A stretch of DNA of 64,000 bases, from NCBI RefSeq assembly GCF_015679185.1, contig NZ_CP064939.1, forward strand, positions 2,666,001 through 2,730,000. Direction: 5' to 3'. This document shows positions 43,054 to 51,923 of the stretch, piece by piece (the stretch's first letter is position 1; every line of letters starts with the position of its first letter). The stretch is from Pedobacter endophyticus (GTDB taxonomy: Bacteria; Bacteroidota; Bacteroidia; Sphingobacteriales; Sphingobacteriaceae). A program made the position numbers and the translations under genes. The notes under the pieces were generated by a model. That model was not told the DNA's origin and did no database searches. It saw only the letters and a program-made list of their open reading frames with translations.

Positions 43054-43428
43054 TTAAGGTTTTTCCCCTCCGCCTGCTCTTAAAAATTTCAAAAAAGAAA
43101 TTAGCATTGCCCTAACTTCATTAATTGATTTGTTTACTTTTTTGTAATCTTCATCGCTTATGTATTTCAATTCTGAAGCACATAAACAGCAATAGTCTAT
43201 TTCATTTGTCGAACCCAAGGCCGTATCGAGAAAATGAGCAAAATCTTTATCAGTAAATCTACCGCATCCTTCTACTATATTTAACGGTATAGATAACGAA
43301 GCTCTTGTAAGTTGAGACGTTAATTCAAACCTTTCTTCTTTTGGAAATTTAATGGCAATCTCTTTCTTAATAAACATATTCATTTCATGCGCTTTTTTCC
43401 AAACATCCAGTTTTTTATAGTCTCGCAT
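43054..43428 (-). CDS. four-helix-bundle protein (S23 / 23S rRNA intervening-sequence family)
   Basis: 124 residues: DYKKLDVWKKAHEMNMFI, FPKEERFELTSQLTRASLSIP, NIVEGCGRFTDKDFAHFLDTA, all typical of the S23/IVP four-helix-bundle family. Function is poorly known; members occur inside 23S rRNA intervening sequences and as free genes. It lies between argF' and argD with 4-29 base gaps, so it is probably co-transcribed with the arginine genes. Confidence 0.9.
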   Translation of the reverse strand: MRDYKKLDVWKKAHEMNMFIKKEIAIKFPKEERFELTSQLTRASLSIPLNIVEGCGRFTDKDFAHFLDTALGSTNEIDYCCLCASELKYISDEDYKKVNKSINEVRAMLISFLKFLRAGGGEKP

Positions 43429-43432
43429 TGCC

Positions 43433-44581
43433 TTAAGCCTTATACCCTACGCCTTTTACCGCTTTTTCAAACGCCCTCAAAAACTCATCAGCTTGTGCTT
43501 TGGTTAAATTTAAGGCTGGTAATAAACGAATAACGTTTGGTTTTGCCTCTCCGGTAAAAATATGGTGTGTAAATAGCAATTCCTTCTTAACATGGGCAAG
43601 CTCGGCTGGTAGTTCAATTCCGATCATTAACCCACGACCGCGGACTTCAACCACCTGCTCAAATTTCTTTAATTCAGTGATTAAATGGTTACCCACCTCT
43701 TCGGCGTTTTTCATTAAGTTATCTTGTTCCATCACTTCCAAAACCGCTAATGCCGCGGCACAAGCCAAGTGATTGCCACCGAAAGTAGTGCCCAATTCGC
43801 CATGCCAAGGTTTGAACTTCGGCGCAATGGAAATTCCTCCTATCGGAAAGCCGTTACCCATTCCCTTTGCCATGGTGTAAACATCGGCTTCAACACCCGA
43901 ATAATCGTGCGAATAAAACAAACCGGTTCTACCGTAACCGCATTGAACTGAATCGGCAATATAAACGGAATTGTACTCATCGCAAAGTGAACGGATTTTT
44001 TGCAAGAAACTTTTCGAGGCTTCTTTGATACCGCCCACACCTTGAATACCCTCAATAATTACCGCCGAAATCTCATTTCCTTGTGCCTTGAATGTTTCTT
44101 CTAAAGCAACTTCATTGTTGAACGGCAAGAAGATTACATTTTCGGTTTCATTAACAGGAGCAACGATTTTCGGATTATCGGTTACTGCAACAGCCAAAGA
44201 CGTACGGCCGTGGAAGGCGCCGGTAAAAGCGATCACTTTCTTTCTGCCATTGTAAAAAGACGCCAGTTTTAAGGCGTTTTCATTGGCTTCAGCTCCTGAA
44301 TTCACCAAAAACAGTTGGTAACCCTTTTTCCCAGACACCTGACCTAATTTCTCGGCCAGCTGAGTTTGCAAAGGAATTTTAACCGAGTTTGAGTAAAACC
44401 CGACCTTATTTAATTGATCAGTCAAACGACTTACATAGTGCGGATGGGTATGACCAATGGAGATTACGGCATGACCGCCATATAAATCTAAATATTTTTG
44501 TTCGTTAGCATCCCAAACATTGCTGCCTGATGCTTTTGTAATTTCTATATCGTTAAGAGGATAAACGTCGAATAAGTTCAT
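43433..44581 (-). CDS. argD: acetylornithine aminotransferase
   Basis: ArgD converts N-acetylglutamate semialdehyde to N-acetylornithine using glutamate and PLP. 382 residues of class III aminotransferase: GGHAVISIGHTHPHYV, NSGAEANENALKLA, FTGAFHGRTSLAVAVT, VYIADSVQCGYGRTG, and the PLP Lys in TMAKGMGNGFPIGG. Length is typical. Confidence 0.94.
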   Translation of the reverse strand: MNLFDVYPLNDIEITKASGSNVWDANEQKYLDLYGGHAVISIGHTHPHYVSRLTDQLNKVGFYSNSVKIPLQTQLAEKLGQVSGKKGYQLFLVNSGAEANENALKLASFYNGRKKVIAFTGAFHGRTSLAVAVTDNPKIVAPVNETENVIFLPFNNEVALEETFKAQGNEISAVIIEGIQGVGGIKEASKSFLQKIRSLCDEYNSVYIADSVQCGYGRTGLFYSHDYSGVEADVYTMAKGMGNGFPIGGISIAPKFKPWHGELGTTFGGNHLACAAALAVLEVMEQDNLMKNAEEVGNHLITELKKFEQVVEVRGRGLMIGIELPAELAHVKKELLFTHHIFTGEAKPNVIRLLPALNLTKAQADEFLRAFEKAVKGVGYKA

Positions 44582-44735
44582 TTTTTTTGAGCTTAAAGAC
44601 TAAAGCTAAAGGCTTAAAGTTTCCTTGCAAATTTCAATCAGGAAGCAAACACGAGCTTTAGTGTAATTAATATTAGTTATTTTCATTCAGCAATATGCTA
44701 TTTTCGCTTTCGGCTTTGGTCTTTCAGCTTTCGGC

Positions 44736-45755
44736 TTAAAAATAGGCTGCTTTCAACTTCAGTCCTGCTTGTTCATCGAGGCCAAACATCAAGTTCATAT
44801 TCTGAACCGCCTGTCCGCTGGCACCTTTTAAAAGATTATCAATAATGCTGATGATAAATAATTTATTACCATGCTTTTCAACATGAACCAGCGCTTTGTT
44901 TGTATTGACAACCTGCTTCAAATCGATGTTTTTCCGACTTACATGGGTAAAAGGATGACCGCTATAATAATCTTCGTAAATGGTTTGTGCTTCTTCTAAG
45001 GTCAAATCACTTTCTAAATACATAGCAGCTAAAATGCCTCTGGTAAATGCACCACGCTGAGGAATGAAGCTCAAAGTATCCGCAAGCGACGGTTGCAACT
45101 GCAACAAACTTTCGCCAATCTCATTTAAATGCTGATGCTCGAAAGCTTTATAAATGGAAAGATTATTATTTCTCCAGCTAAAATGAGAAGTTGCAGATAA
45201 ACTTTGCCCGGCACCAGTTGAACCCGTTGTAGCATTAATGTGAATTTCCCTTTTAATCAACCCTTTTGCAGCAAGCGGCAATAAGCCCAGTTGAATGCAG
45301 GTAGCAAAACAACCCGGGTTAGCAATGTTATTGGCTGATTTTATCGATTCGCGATTTAGCTCCGGAAGTCCGTAAATGAAGTTACGAGTGGAGAGTTGGG
45401 AGTTCTGAGTCAATCTGAAATCCTGAGATAAATCAATAATTTTAATGTTGTCGTTAATTGGGTTAGCAGCTAAAAATTTTTTAGCATCGCCGTGACCAAC
45501 GCAAAGAAACAACACAGCCCCCTCCAAACCTCCCCCAGAAGGGGAGGCTCCAAAGAGCATATCAAAATCTACGTTATCTATAAAACGCAAATCTGTATCG
45601 CCGATTAAATCAGTATGCACATCAGAAACTAAGTTTCCTGCGTTACTGGTGCTATTTACGAAAGCAATTTCGACATTTGGATGGTTGATCAGGATACGGA
45701 GCATTTCGCCCCCTGTGTATCCTGCACCACCAATAATTCCTGCTTTAATTTTCAT
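44736..45755 (-). CDS. argC: N-acetyl-gamma-glutamyl-phosphate reductase with in-frame repeat insert
   Basis: ArgC reduces N-acetylglutamyl phosphate to the semialdehyde with NADPH. 339 residues: IIGGAGYTGGEMLRIL (nucleotide binding), catalytic Cys in NPGCFATCIQLGLLPL, TTGSTGAGQS, and FIPQRGAFTRGILAAMY. Residues 69-80 (GASPSGGGLEGA) interrupt the usual DVLFLCVGHG strand region and are encoded exactly by a palindromic repeat (45516-45549). The reading frame stays open, so the enzyme is probably still made. Confidence 0.93.
   Translation of the reverse strand: MKIKAGIIGGAGYTGGEMLRILINHPNVEIAFVNSTSNAGNLVSDVHTDLIGDTDLRFIDNVDFDMLFGASPSGGGLEGAVLFLCVGHGDAKKFLAANPINDNIKIIDLSQDFRLTQNSQLSTRNFIYGLPELNRESIKSANNIANPGCFATCIQLGLLPLAAKGLIKREIHINATTGSTGAGQSLSATSHFSWRNNNLSIYKAFEHQHLNEIGESLLQLQPSLADTLSFIPQRGAFTRGILAAMYLESDLTLEEAQTIYEDYYSGHPFTHVSRKNIDLKQVVNTNKALVHVEKHGNKLFIISIIDNLLKGASGQAVQNMNLMFGLDEQAGLKLKAAYF
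45516..45549. repeat. palindromic element inserted in frame in argC
   Basis: AGCCCCCTCCAAACCTCCCC then CAGAAGGGGAGGCT. Same element as in argF', read in a different frame (GASPSGGGLEGA here). Confidence 0.85.
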
Positions 45756-45787
45756 ATTTTAAAAGGTTTAAGGTTTAAGGCTTAAGG

Positions 45788-46035
45788 TTTAGGGTTTGGG
45801 CGCCATAACTTTACGCTCTTACCTTATGCCCTAAGCCTCCGAGGCTACGCCCATTTTTAAATGGTTTTCGGTTTAGGGTTTGGGGCGTCAATAACTTAAC
45901 GCCTTTTACCTTATGCCTTAAGCTTCCGAGGCTATGCCCTATTTTTTAAATGGTTTTCGGCTTATGGTTTGGGCGCCATAACCTTACGCCTTTTACCTTA
46001 TGCCTTAAACCTCCGAGGCTATGCCTCGCTATTCA
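45788..46035. repeat. three tandem copies of an approximately 84-89 bp repeat at the 3' end of argG
   Basis: Units begin near 45788, 45872 and 45961 with a GGTTTGGGCGCC-like word. They continue through TTACCTTATGCC, CTCCGAGGCTA(T/C)GCC and TTTTTAAATGGTTTTCGG. The last unit runs into the final codons of argG (GCGAGGCATAG on the minus strand). The upstream part (45765-45790) is made of short AAGGTTTAAGG words. Confidence 0.75.
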
Positions 46036-47206
46036 CTTTATGCCAAATCATTACCTGATTGCCAAAAATTTTCGAAAAGCCTTTAACATCCTCACCGCTC
46101 CAGGCGTTGTTCATTTCGCCGTAGCTACCGAACTTATTGCTCATTAAATCGTGGTTCGATTCGATACCGATAATATTAAAACGGTAAGGCAACAGTTCAA
46201 CAAACACTTTACCGCTCACTACTTTTTGCGAATCAGCTAAAAATGCTTCGATATTCCGCATAATCGGGTCATGAAACTGGCCTTCGTGCAGCCAGTTTCC
46301 GTAGAAAGATGACAACTGCTCTTTCCAGCTCAACTGCCATTTCGTTAAAGTATGTTTTTCTAAAGTGTGGTGCGCTTTAATAATGATAATCGGGCCGGCG
46401 GCCTCAAAACCAACGCGACCTTTAATGCCGATGATGGTATCGCCAACGTGAATGTCGCGACCGATTCCAAAAGGCTGCGCAATAGCTTGTAATTTTTGAA
46501 TAGCACGAACGGGTTCCAAAGTTTCACCGTCAATACCCACCAATTCACCTTTTTCGAAAGTCAATTCTACCTTACGCGATTCCGTTTCCGTAACCTGCGT
46601 TGGCCAGGCACTTTCTGGCAAGGTATCGTGCGAAGTTAGCGTTTCCTTTCCGCCAACCGATGTTCCCCATAAACCTTTGTTAATTGAATACGTTGCTTTC
46701 GCCGCACTATACTCTACGCCGTGCTCGGCCAAATATTCTATTTCTGCTTCACGAGACAATTTTAAATCCCGAATTGGCGTGATAATCTCCACTTCTGGAA
46801 TCAAAATATTGAAGATCATGTCGAAACGCACCTGATCGTTGCCCGCACCAGTACTGCCGTGAGCCACGTAATCGGCACCAATCTTCTTCACGTAGTTGGC
46901 AATTGCCGTCGCCTGGCTTACACGCTCGGCACTTACCGAAAGTGGATAGGTAGCGTTTTTTAATACGTTACCGAAAATCAGGTACTTGATGCAATCATTG
47001 TAATAGCTTTCAGTTTCATCTACCACCGCATGAGATTTCACTCCCAAAGCATAAGCCCGTTTCTCTATTTCTTGTAATTCTTCATCAGAAAAACCGCCTG
47101 TGTTCACAATTACTGAGTGAACCTCTAAGCCGCGATCCTGAGCAAGATAAATACAACAAAACGAGGTGTCGAGACCTCCGCTAAAAGCTAAAACTACTTT
47201 TTTCAT
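46019..47206 (-). CDS. argG: argininosuccinate synthase
   Basis: ArgG joins citrulline and aspartate using ATP. 395 residues with the PP-loop AFSGGLDTSFCCIYLA, YVAHGSTGAGNDQVRF, and WGTSVGGKE. The 3' end lies in a tandem repeat, and the last residues (NSEA) are encoded by the repeat. It starts 3 bases after the GNAT gene stop. Confidence 0.96.
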   Translation of the reverse strand: MKKVVLAFSGGLDTSFCCIYLAQDRGLEVHSVIVNTGGFSDEELQEIEKRAYALGVKSHAVVDETESYYNDCIKYLIFGNVLKNATYPLSVSAERVSQATAIANYVKKIGADYVAHGSTGAGNDQVRFDMIFNILIPEVEIITPIRDLKLSREAEIEYLAEHGVEYSAAKATYSINKGLWGTSVGGKETLTSHDTLPESAWPTQVTETESRKVELTFEKGELVGIDGETLEPVRAIQKLQAIAQPFGIGRDIHVGDTIIGIKGRVGFEAAGPIIIIKAHHTLEKHTLTKWQLSWKEQLSSFYGNWLHEGQFHDPIMRNIEAFLADSQKVVSGKVFVELLPYRFNIIGIESNHDLMSNKFGSYGEMNNAWSGEDVKGFSKIFGNQVMIWHKVNSEA

Positions 47207-47208
47207 AA

Positions 47209-47910
47209 TTACTTATTAAATAAGAGGGTAAATAAAAACATCAATACTTTAAAGCCCGATTTTGGCTTCGGTTTTACAACTAAACGCTGTTTTATGCGCA
47301 TAAAGCGCTCGTATAACTTAGGTTTTTTTTCTAGTTCTTCGGCGAATTTCTTGGCTGCATCGTGCTTTTGAGTGGCCGGATCGTAAAGCATGGCTGTGCA
47401 CATACAATTTTTACGTTCCTTCATTTTCAAAATTTCGAAGTTAACGCAACTTTGGCAGCCTTTCCAAAACTCCTCATCCTGTGTCAGCTCCGAATAGGTA
47501 ACCGGCTCGTAACCTAAATCTGAATTGATTTTCATCACGGCCAAGCCAGTGGTTAAGCCAAATATCTTCGCTTTAGGATACAACTTTCTCGAAAGGTCGA
47601 ATACTTTTTCTTTAATGGCATGAGCCAAACCAGCTTTTCTAAACTCGGGCGAAACAATTAAACCAGAGTTGGCTACAAACTGCCCGTGGCTCCAGGTTTC
47701 GATATAGCAAAAACCCGCCCAGCGCCCATCTTTATGAAAAGCGATAACAGCCTTGCCCTCTTGCATTTTATTTGCAACATAGTCAGGCGAACGTTTCGCA
47801 ATGCCCGTACCGCGTGCTTTAGCAGACTCGGCCATTTCGGTTACAATTTGTTCTGCAAATACACGATGTTCAGGAAGTGCAACCTGCACTATAAATTCGT
47901 TAATATCCAT
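47209..47910 (-). CDS. GNAT-family acetyltransferase, first gene of the arginine cluster (ArgA-like role)
   Basis: 233 residues with a GNAT domain in the middle (ANKMQEGKAVIAFHKDGRWAG, then GLIVSPEFRKAGLAHAIKEKVFDLSRKLYPKAKIFGLTTG, quoted in parts). A Cys-bearing tail follows: GCQSCVNFE and KNCMCTAML. As the leading gene 3 bases from argG it is the best candidate for N-acetylglutamate synthase, the only pathway step otherwise missing here. That assignment is inference; it is not a classical ArgA or ArgJ. Confidence 0.78.
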   Translation of the reverse strand: MDINEFIVQVALPEHRVFAEQIVTEMAESAKARGTGIAKRSPDYVANKMQEGKAVIAFHKDGRWAGFCYIETWSHGQFVANSGLIVSPEFRKAGLAHAIKEKVFDLSRKLYPKAKIFGLTTGLAVMKINSDLGYEPVTYSELTQDEEFWKGCQSCVNFEILKMKERKNCMCTAMLYDPATQKHDAAKKFAEELEKKPKLYERFMRIKQRLVVKPKPKSGFKVLMFLFTLLFNK

Positions 47911-48627
47911 TCGTTTTCTAACGAAAAATTATAAGTATTCTTGTTAATTGGGTTTTTAGAGAGGATCAATTCCTCGTTACGTTTAGTTGGGTACTAAATA
48001 CGTGGAGTAAAATTTTGCCGGCTTGTGGGGTAGTAAAATACCGGTTGGAAACGATTAATAAACAAACCCTTCCCAAACGCCATTTGCGCCGTGAAAACAG
48101 AAAGTTTATGTAAAATTTGTTTAATCATTTCTTGCGTATTAAAACGGCTTTAACTCTATTTAGATGCAAAGGTTTAAATAATTATCGAGTTCCACAATAA
48201 TAAACTGATTTTTTTATCTTTTAATAACATTTATTTAAATTGATTTGACGGAAAACCATCCTTGCTCTTTTCCAATCCGGCTAATTTTGAACAGGGCAAT
48301 GTTCTCTGAAGAGTGCATCATCCGTTTTCGCTAATTGAAAAGTAACACTGATGTAACTCCAGTTGTTATTCGGGCTTTACACTTTATCTTTTTTAGGCCG
48401 GCAATATCCGTTTCAAGTTGCTGCCCATAAAAAGGTATTATTCAATTTAGTTTATCAACGCGGGCTTTAAGTAGCGTACCTATCAGGTGTTAAAACGGCC
48501 AAATAACTTTAACATTCCATTAACAACATTTAACAAACGTCATTAATGCTTATCGCAATATTTGTGCGGTGTAGCGAAAGCAGATCTGTTCTCGTATTAC
48601 CATAAACATTAGCCCTAACTCAATATC
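47911..48627. other. 717-base divergent intergenic region upstream of the arginine cluster
   Basis: No ORF worth calling and none of the usual dispersed repeats. It contains the candidate arginine promoter (48167-48197) with a leader of about 250 bases, in which GAGGATCAATTCCTC (47961-47976) could form a small hairpin. The rest, up to the DUF4397 gene, is unexplained AT-rich DNA. Confidence 0.5.
48167..48197 (-). promoter_or_regulatory. candidate promoter of the arginine gene cluster
   Basis: On the minus strand, TTG (48197-48195), 20 bases, then AACCTTTG (48174-48167), one mismatch from TAnnTTTG. It would give an untranslated leader of about 250 bases before the GNAT gene. Confidence 0.4.
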
Positions 48628-49326
48628 ATGACAAATTTTACTTCAAAAGCACTTCGTATTTGTGCCCTTACCCTGCTCGTTTTTTCGCTATTCATCAGCG
48701 CTTGTAAAAAAGAAGAAACTGATGTTACTACCGCTTATTTCCGTGTGGTAAATGCTTCACCATCATCACCAACCTACAATGTCTACTTTAGCGGCACCCT
48801 GTTAAGTACTGCAGCCTTGCCGTATGCCGGAAGTGTTGCCTATCGCTCCTATCCTGCCGGATCGTACAATATAAAATTCACATCGGCCAACTCGGCAGAA
48901 AGTTTATTTACACAAACTGTAGATCTTAATGCAAACACCTATCGCTCTTATTATTTAATTAATAAAGCAGGTTCTTTAGAGGGATTAACCATTTCCGACG
49001 AGCTTTCGGTAGGTTCGGCAGATAAGGCTTACATTCGCTTTATCAATCTTTCGCCCGATGCACCTGCGCTTGATCTGGCAAAAAAGGATGAAACCACACC
49101 ATTGTTTAACAATAAGGCCTATAAAACGGCATCAGGATTTATTGCTGTCGATGCAGGCACTTACAATCTTGATGCTAAGGAAACTTCGAACGGAACAATA
49201 AAAGCAGTGTTGGCAGGCACTACGTTGGCAGGCGGTTATCACTACGATATTATTTGTGGCGGGCTAATCAACCCGGCTACCGACACCGAGAAGCCTATTA
49301 ACCTGCAAGCGATTATGATCAAATAG
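48628..49326 (+). CDS. DUF4397 lipoprotein
   Basis: 232 residues: a signal peptide with lipobox ISAC (Cys26), then two beta-sandwich DUF4397-type repeats (YFRVVNASPSSPTYNVYFSG and YIRFINLSPDAPALDLA). Such lipoproteins sit on the outer membrane; ligand unknown. Precedes the TonB receptor genes by 150 bases, on the same strand. Confidence 0.85.
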   Translation: MTNFTSKALRICALTLLVFSLFISACKKEETDVTTAYFRVVNASPSSPTYNVYFSGTLLSTAALPYAGSVAYRSYPAGSYNIKFTSANSAESLFTQTVDLNANTYRSYYLINKAGSLEGLTISDELSVGSADKAYIRFINLSPDAPALDLAKKDETTPLFNNKAYKTASGFIAVDAGTYNLDAKETSNGTIKAVLAGTTLAGGYHYDIICGGLINPATDTEKPINLQAIMIK

Positions 49327-49413
49327 GTGCATCAAAAACAATCTTAACAGGAAGTGTTAGAACATTAAAATAGATGTTTTAACACTTTTCTTATTTAGAA
49401 TTGTTACAAATAA

Positions 49414-49445
49414 TTTGGATTATCGAAATTTCTACCGTTATTTTG
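49414..49445 (+). promoter_or_regulatory. candidate promoter of the TonB receptor operon
   Basis: TTTG at 49414-49417 and TTATTTTG at 49438-49445, about 20 bases apart, close to TTTG-N19-TAnnTTTG. It lies 35 bases before the first receptor ATG. Confidence 0.4.
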
Positions 49446-49479
49446 CCGACAGTTTAGAATAAATCCAAATAAATTTAAC

Positions 49480-51893
49480 ATGCCAAAAATCACCCTATTC
49501 GGTCTAACGCTCCTACTCTCTTTCATTACTAACCTATCTTTTGCGCAACAGTTTGGCGCCATAAAGGGTAAGGTTACTACCTCTGATGGCTTACCTGCCT
49601 CATTTATCTCTGTTGGGTTGAAGGGTAAGGGTATTGGCACGACTTCGGATGAAAATGGCAATTACGAAATACAACGCGTTAAAGCGGGCTCATATGTTTT
49701 GCGTGTATCTGCAGTTGGCCTAAAGGTTGTTGAAAAGGCGGTTACTGTACAAAATGGCCAAATTTTAACGATTGACTTTTCGCTCGATCAAAACGCCGAT
49801 CAACTAAAAGAGATCAACGTTAGTACCAATAAACAAAATAAATACGCTACCAAATCAAGCAATTACGTTGCTAAGCTTCCTTTAAAAAACTTAGAAAACC
49901 CGCAGGTTTATACAACCATTTCTAAAGAATTAATGGAAGAGCAAATGGTTACCAATTTTAACGATGCGTTGAAGAACACACCGGGATTAGACAAATCGTG
50001 GACTTCGACAGGCCGCCCGGGCGACGGTGCAACGTATTACAATTTACGTGGTTTTACCACGCAGGTATCGCTAATCGATGGAATTGCCGGCTTAACCAAT
50101 GGTGATTTAGATCCAGCTAATATTGAAACGATTGAAGTGATTAAAGGCCCTTCGGGCACACTTTATGGCGGCGCTATCACTAATTTTGGCGGCTTAATAA
50201 ATGTGGTTACCAAAAAACCTATCGATACTGCTGGTGGTGCTGTTACCTACCAAACAGGAAGCTTTGGCCTAAACAGGATTACTGCTGATGTTTACGGGCC
50301 AATTAATAAAGCTAAAAACCTATTATTTAGGGTTAATGGAGCTTATACGAAACAAAATAGTTGGCAAGATGCCGGCTTTGGGAAGACTACGTTTTTTGCC
50401 CCGGCTTTGGAGTACAGAATTAACGAAAAGCTGAAGCTAAACCTCGGAGCAGAGTTTTATCACTACGAGGGCACCAACCCTTTAATGGTTTTCTTAAACA
50501 GAAGCAGACAATTAATTGCCCGAACGCCCGACGAGTTAAATTTTGATTTTAAAAAATCATATACCAGCAACGATTTAACTTTTGTTACACCTACGGTAAA
50601 TGTACACGGACAGTTGACTTACCAAATCTCTGATCAATGGGTATCACAAACCAATTTTGCCCAAAACAGCCGTCAATCAAAGGGAAATTATCAGTATGTG
50701 ATGCTGTTGGGGGCAACTGACGATGCTTTATCAAGGTTTGTTACTCTTCAAAACTCAACCAGCACCGCAGCCAATATCCAGCAAAATTTTATTGGCGATT
50801 TTAGAATTGCTGGCTTGAGAAACCGAATGATAATTGGTTTGGATTACTTGAATCAAAGTACAAATAACAGCAACTCACCCTATATTTTATATGATCTGGT
50901 GAACACGGTTGGCAATCCTTCAAATTACATCAATATCTCCAAAGATCAAGTGGATGCTAAAATTGCCGCAAGTACCGCCGCGAACTCAAAAGGCACAACG
51001 GCGACAAAGGTTTATAGTGCCTATGTTTCTGATGTACTAAACATTACTGATGCATTATCGGCAATGCTTAGCTTACGGGTAGATCGCTTTGACAATAAGG
51101 GAAGCTTTAACCAAGCAACAGGCCTTACTACAGGAAAATATCTTCAAACGGCAGTATCTCCAAAATTTGGCTTGGTTTATAACATCATTAAAGATCAAGT
51201 TTCAATTTTTGGAAACTACATGAACGGTTTCAAAAATGTGGCTCCTGTTGTTCAGCCTTTGGCTGATATTTCGGGAACATTTAAGCCCCAACAAGCGAAC
51301 CAAATTGAAGCGGGCGTTAAAACCGACTTATTCCATAACAGGCTCAACTTAACTGCAAGTTACTACAATATTGAGGTACAAACATGACTCGAAGTGAATC
51401 GATTACGAGGGATGGCACTAACTACAACATTACCGTGCAGGATGGAACGCAATTGAGTAAAGGATTTGAACTTAGCCTAAATGCAAACCCAATTCAAGGA
51501 TTGAACTTTGTTGCTGGCTATAGCCACAACAACAGTAAAATGACAAAATCTGCACCAAGTGTAGAGGGGCGTAGACCTGTTGCCGCAGGGCCTGAGGACA
51601 TGGTAAACGCCTGGTTGAGCTACACCCTAACAACGGGTAAGTTGGAGGGATTAGGTTTTGGCTTCGGCGGGAATTATAATAGTGAAAACGTCATCACAAA
51701 CACTGTAGCTACTGGCACTTTCACGTTACCGGCTTATACGGTTTTAAATGCAACTGCCTTTTATAACAAAAATCGGTACCGCCTAGGCTTAAAGGTTGAT
51801 AACCTAAGCAATAAGGATTATTATAAAGGGTGGACAACTGTTGAAGCACAAATGCCGCGAAGTTTAACGGCAAACGTAACGTTCAAATTTTAA
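49480..51893 (+). pseudogene. TonB-dependent siderophore receptor, interrupted by a frameshift
   Basis: The first frame (49480-51387) has a signal peptide (LLLSFITNLSFAQ), a CarboxypepD_reg-like domain (IKGKVTTSDGLPASFISVGL), a plug domain (YYNLRGFTTQVSLIDG, VIKGPSGTLYGG) and most of the barrel. It stops at TGA 51385-51387, in the middle of what aligns with SYYYIKVKDIV of the next receptor. The barrel resumes at once in another frame from 51384 and ends with a normal C-terminal strand (TANVTFKF). Adding one A to the CAAAC at 51379-51383 would restore a receptor of about 804 residues. This is either a real one-base deletion in an A run or a sequencing error. Confidence 0.85.
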
Positions 51894-51923
51894 GTTACAG
51901 ATTAATAAACCAACAATTAAAAA

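Noticed and set aside
47911..48627. Hidden gene or tRNA in the large gap before the DUF4397 gene
   Set aside because: No ORF with coding character and no cloverleaf or T-loop consensus found by eye.
51384..51893. Separate 169-residue gene
   Set aside because: It is the C-terminal barrel of the frameshifted TonB receptor, not an independent gene.
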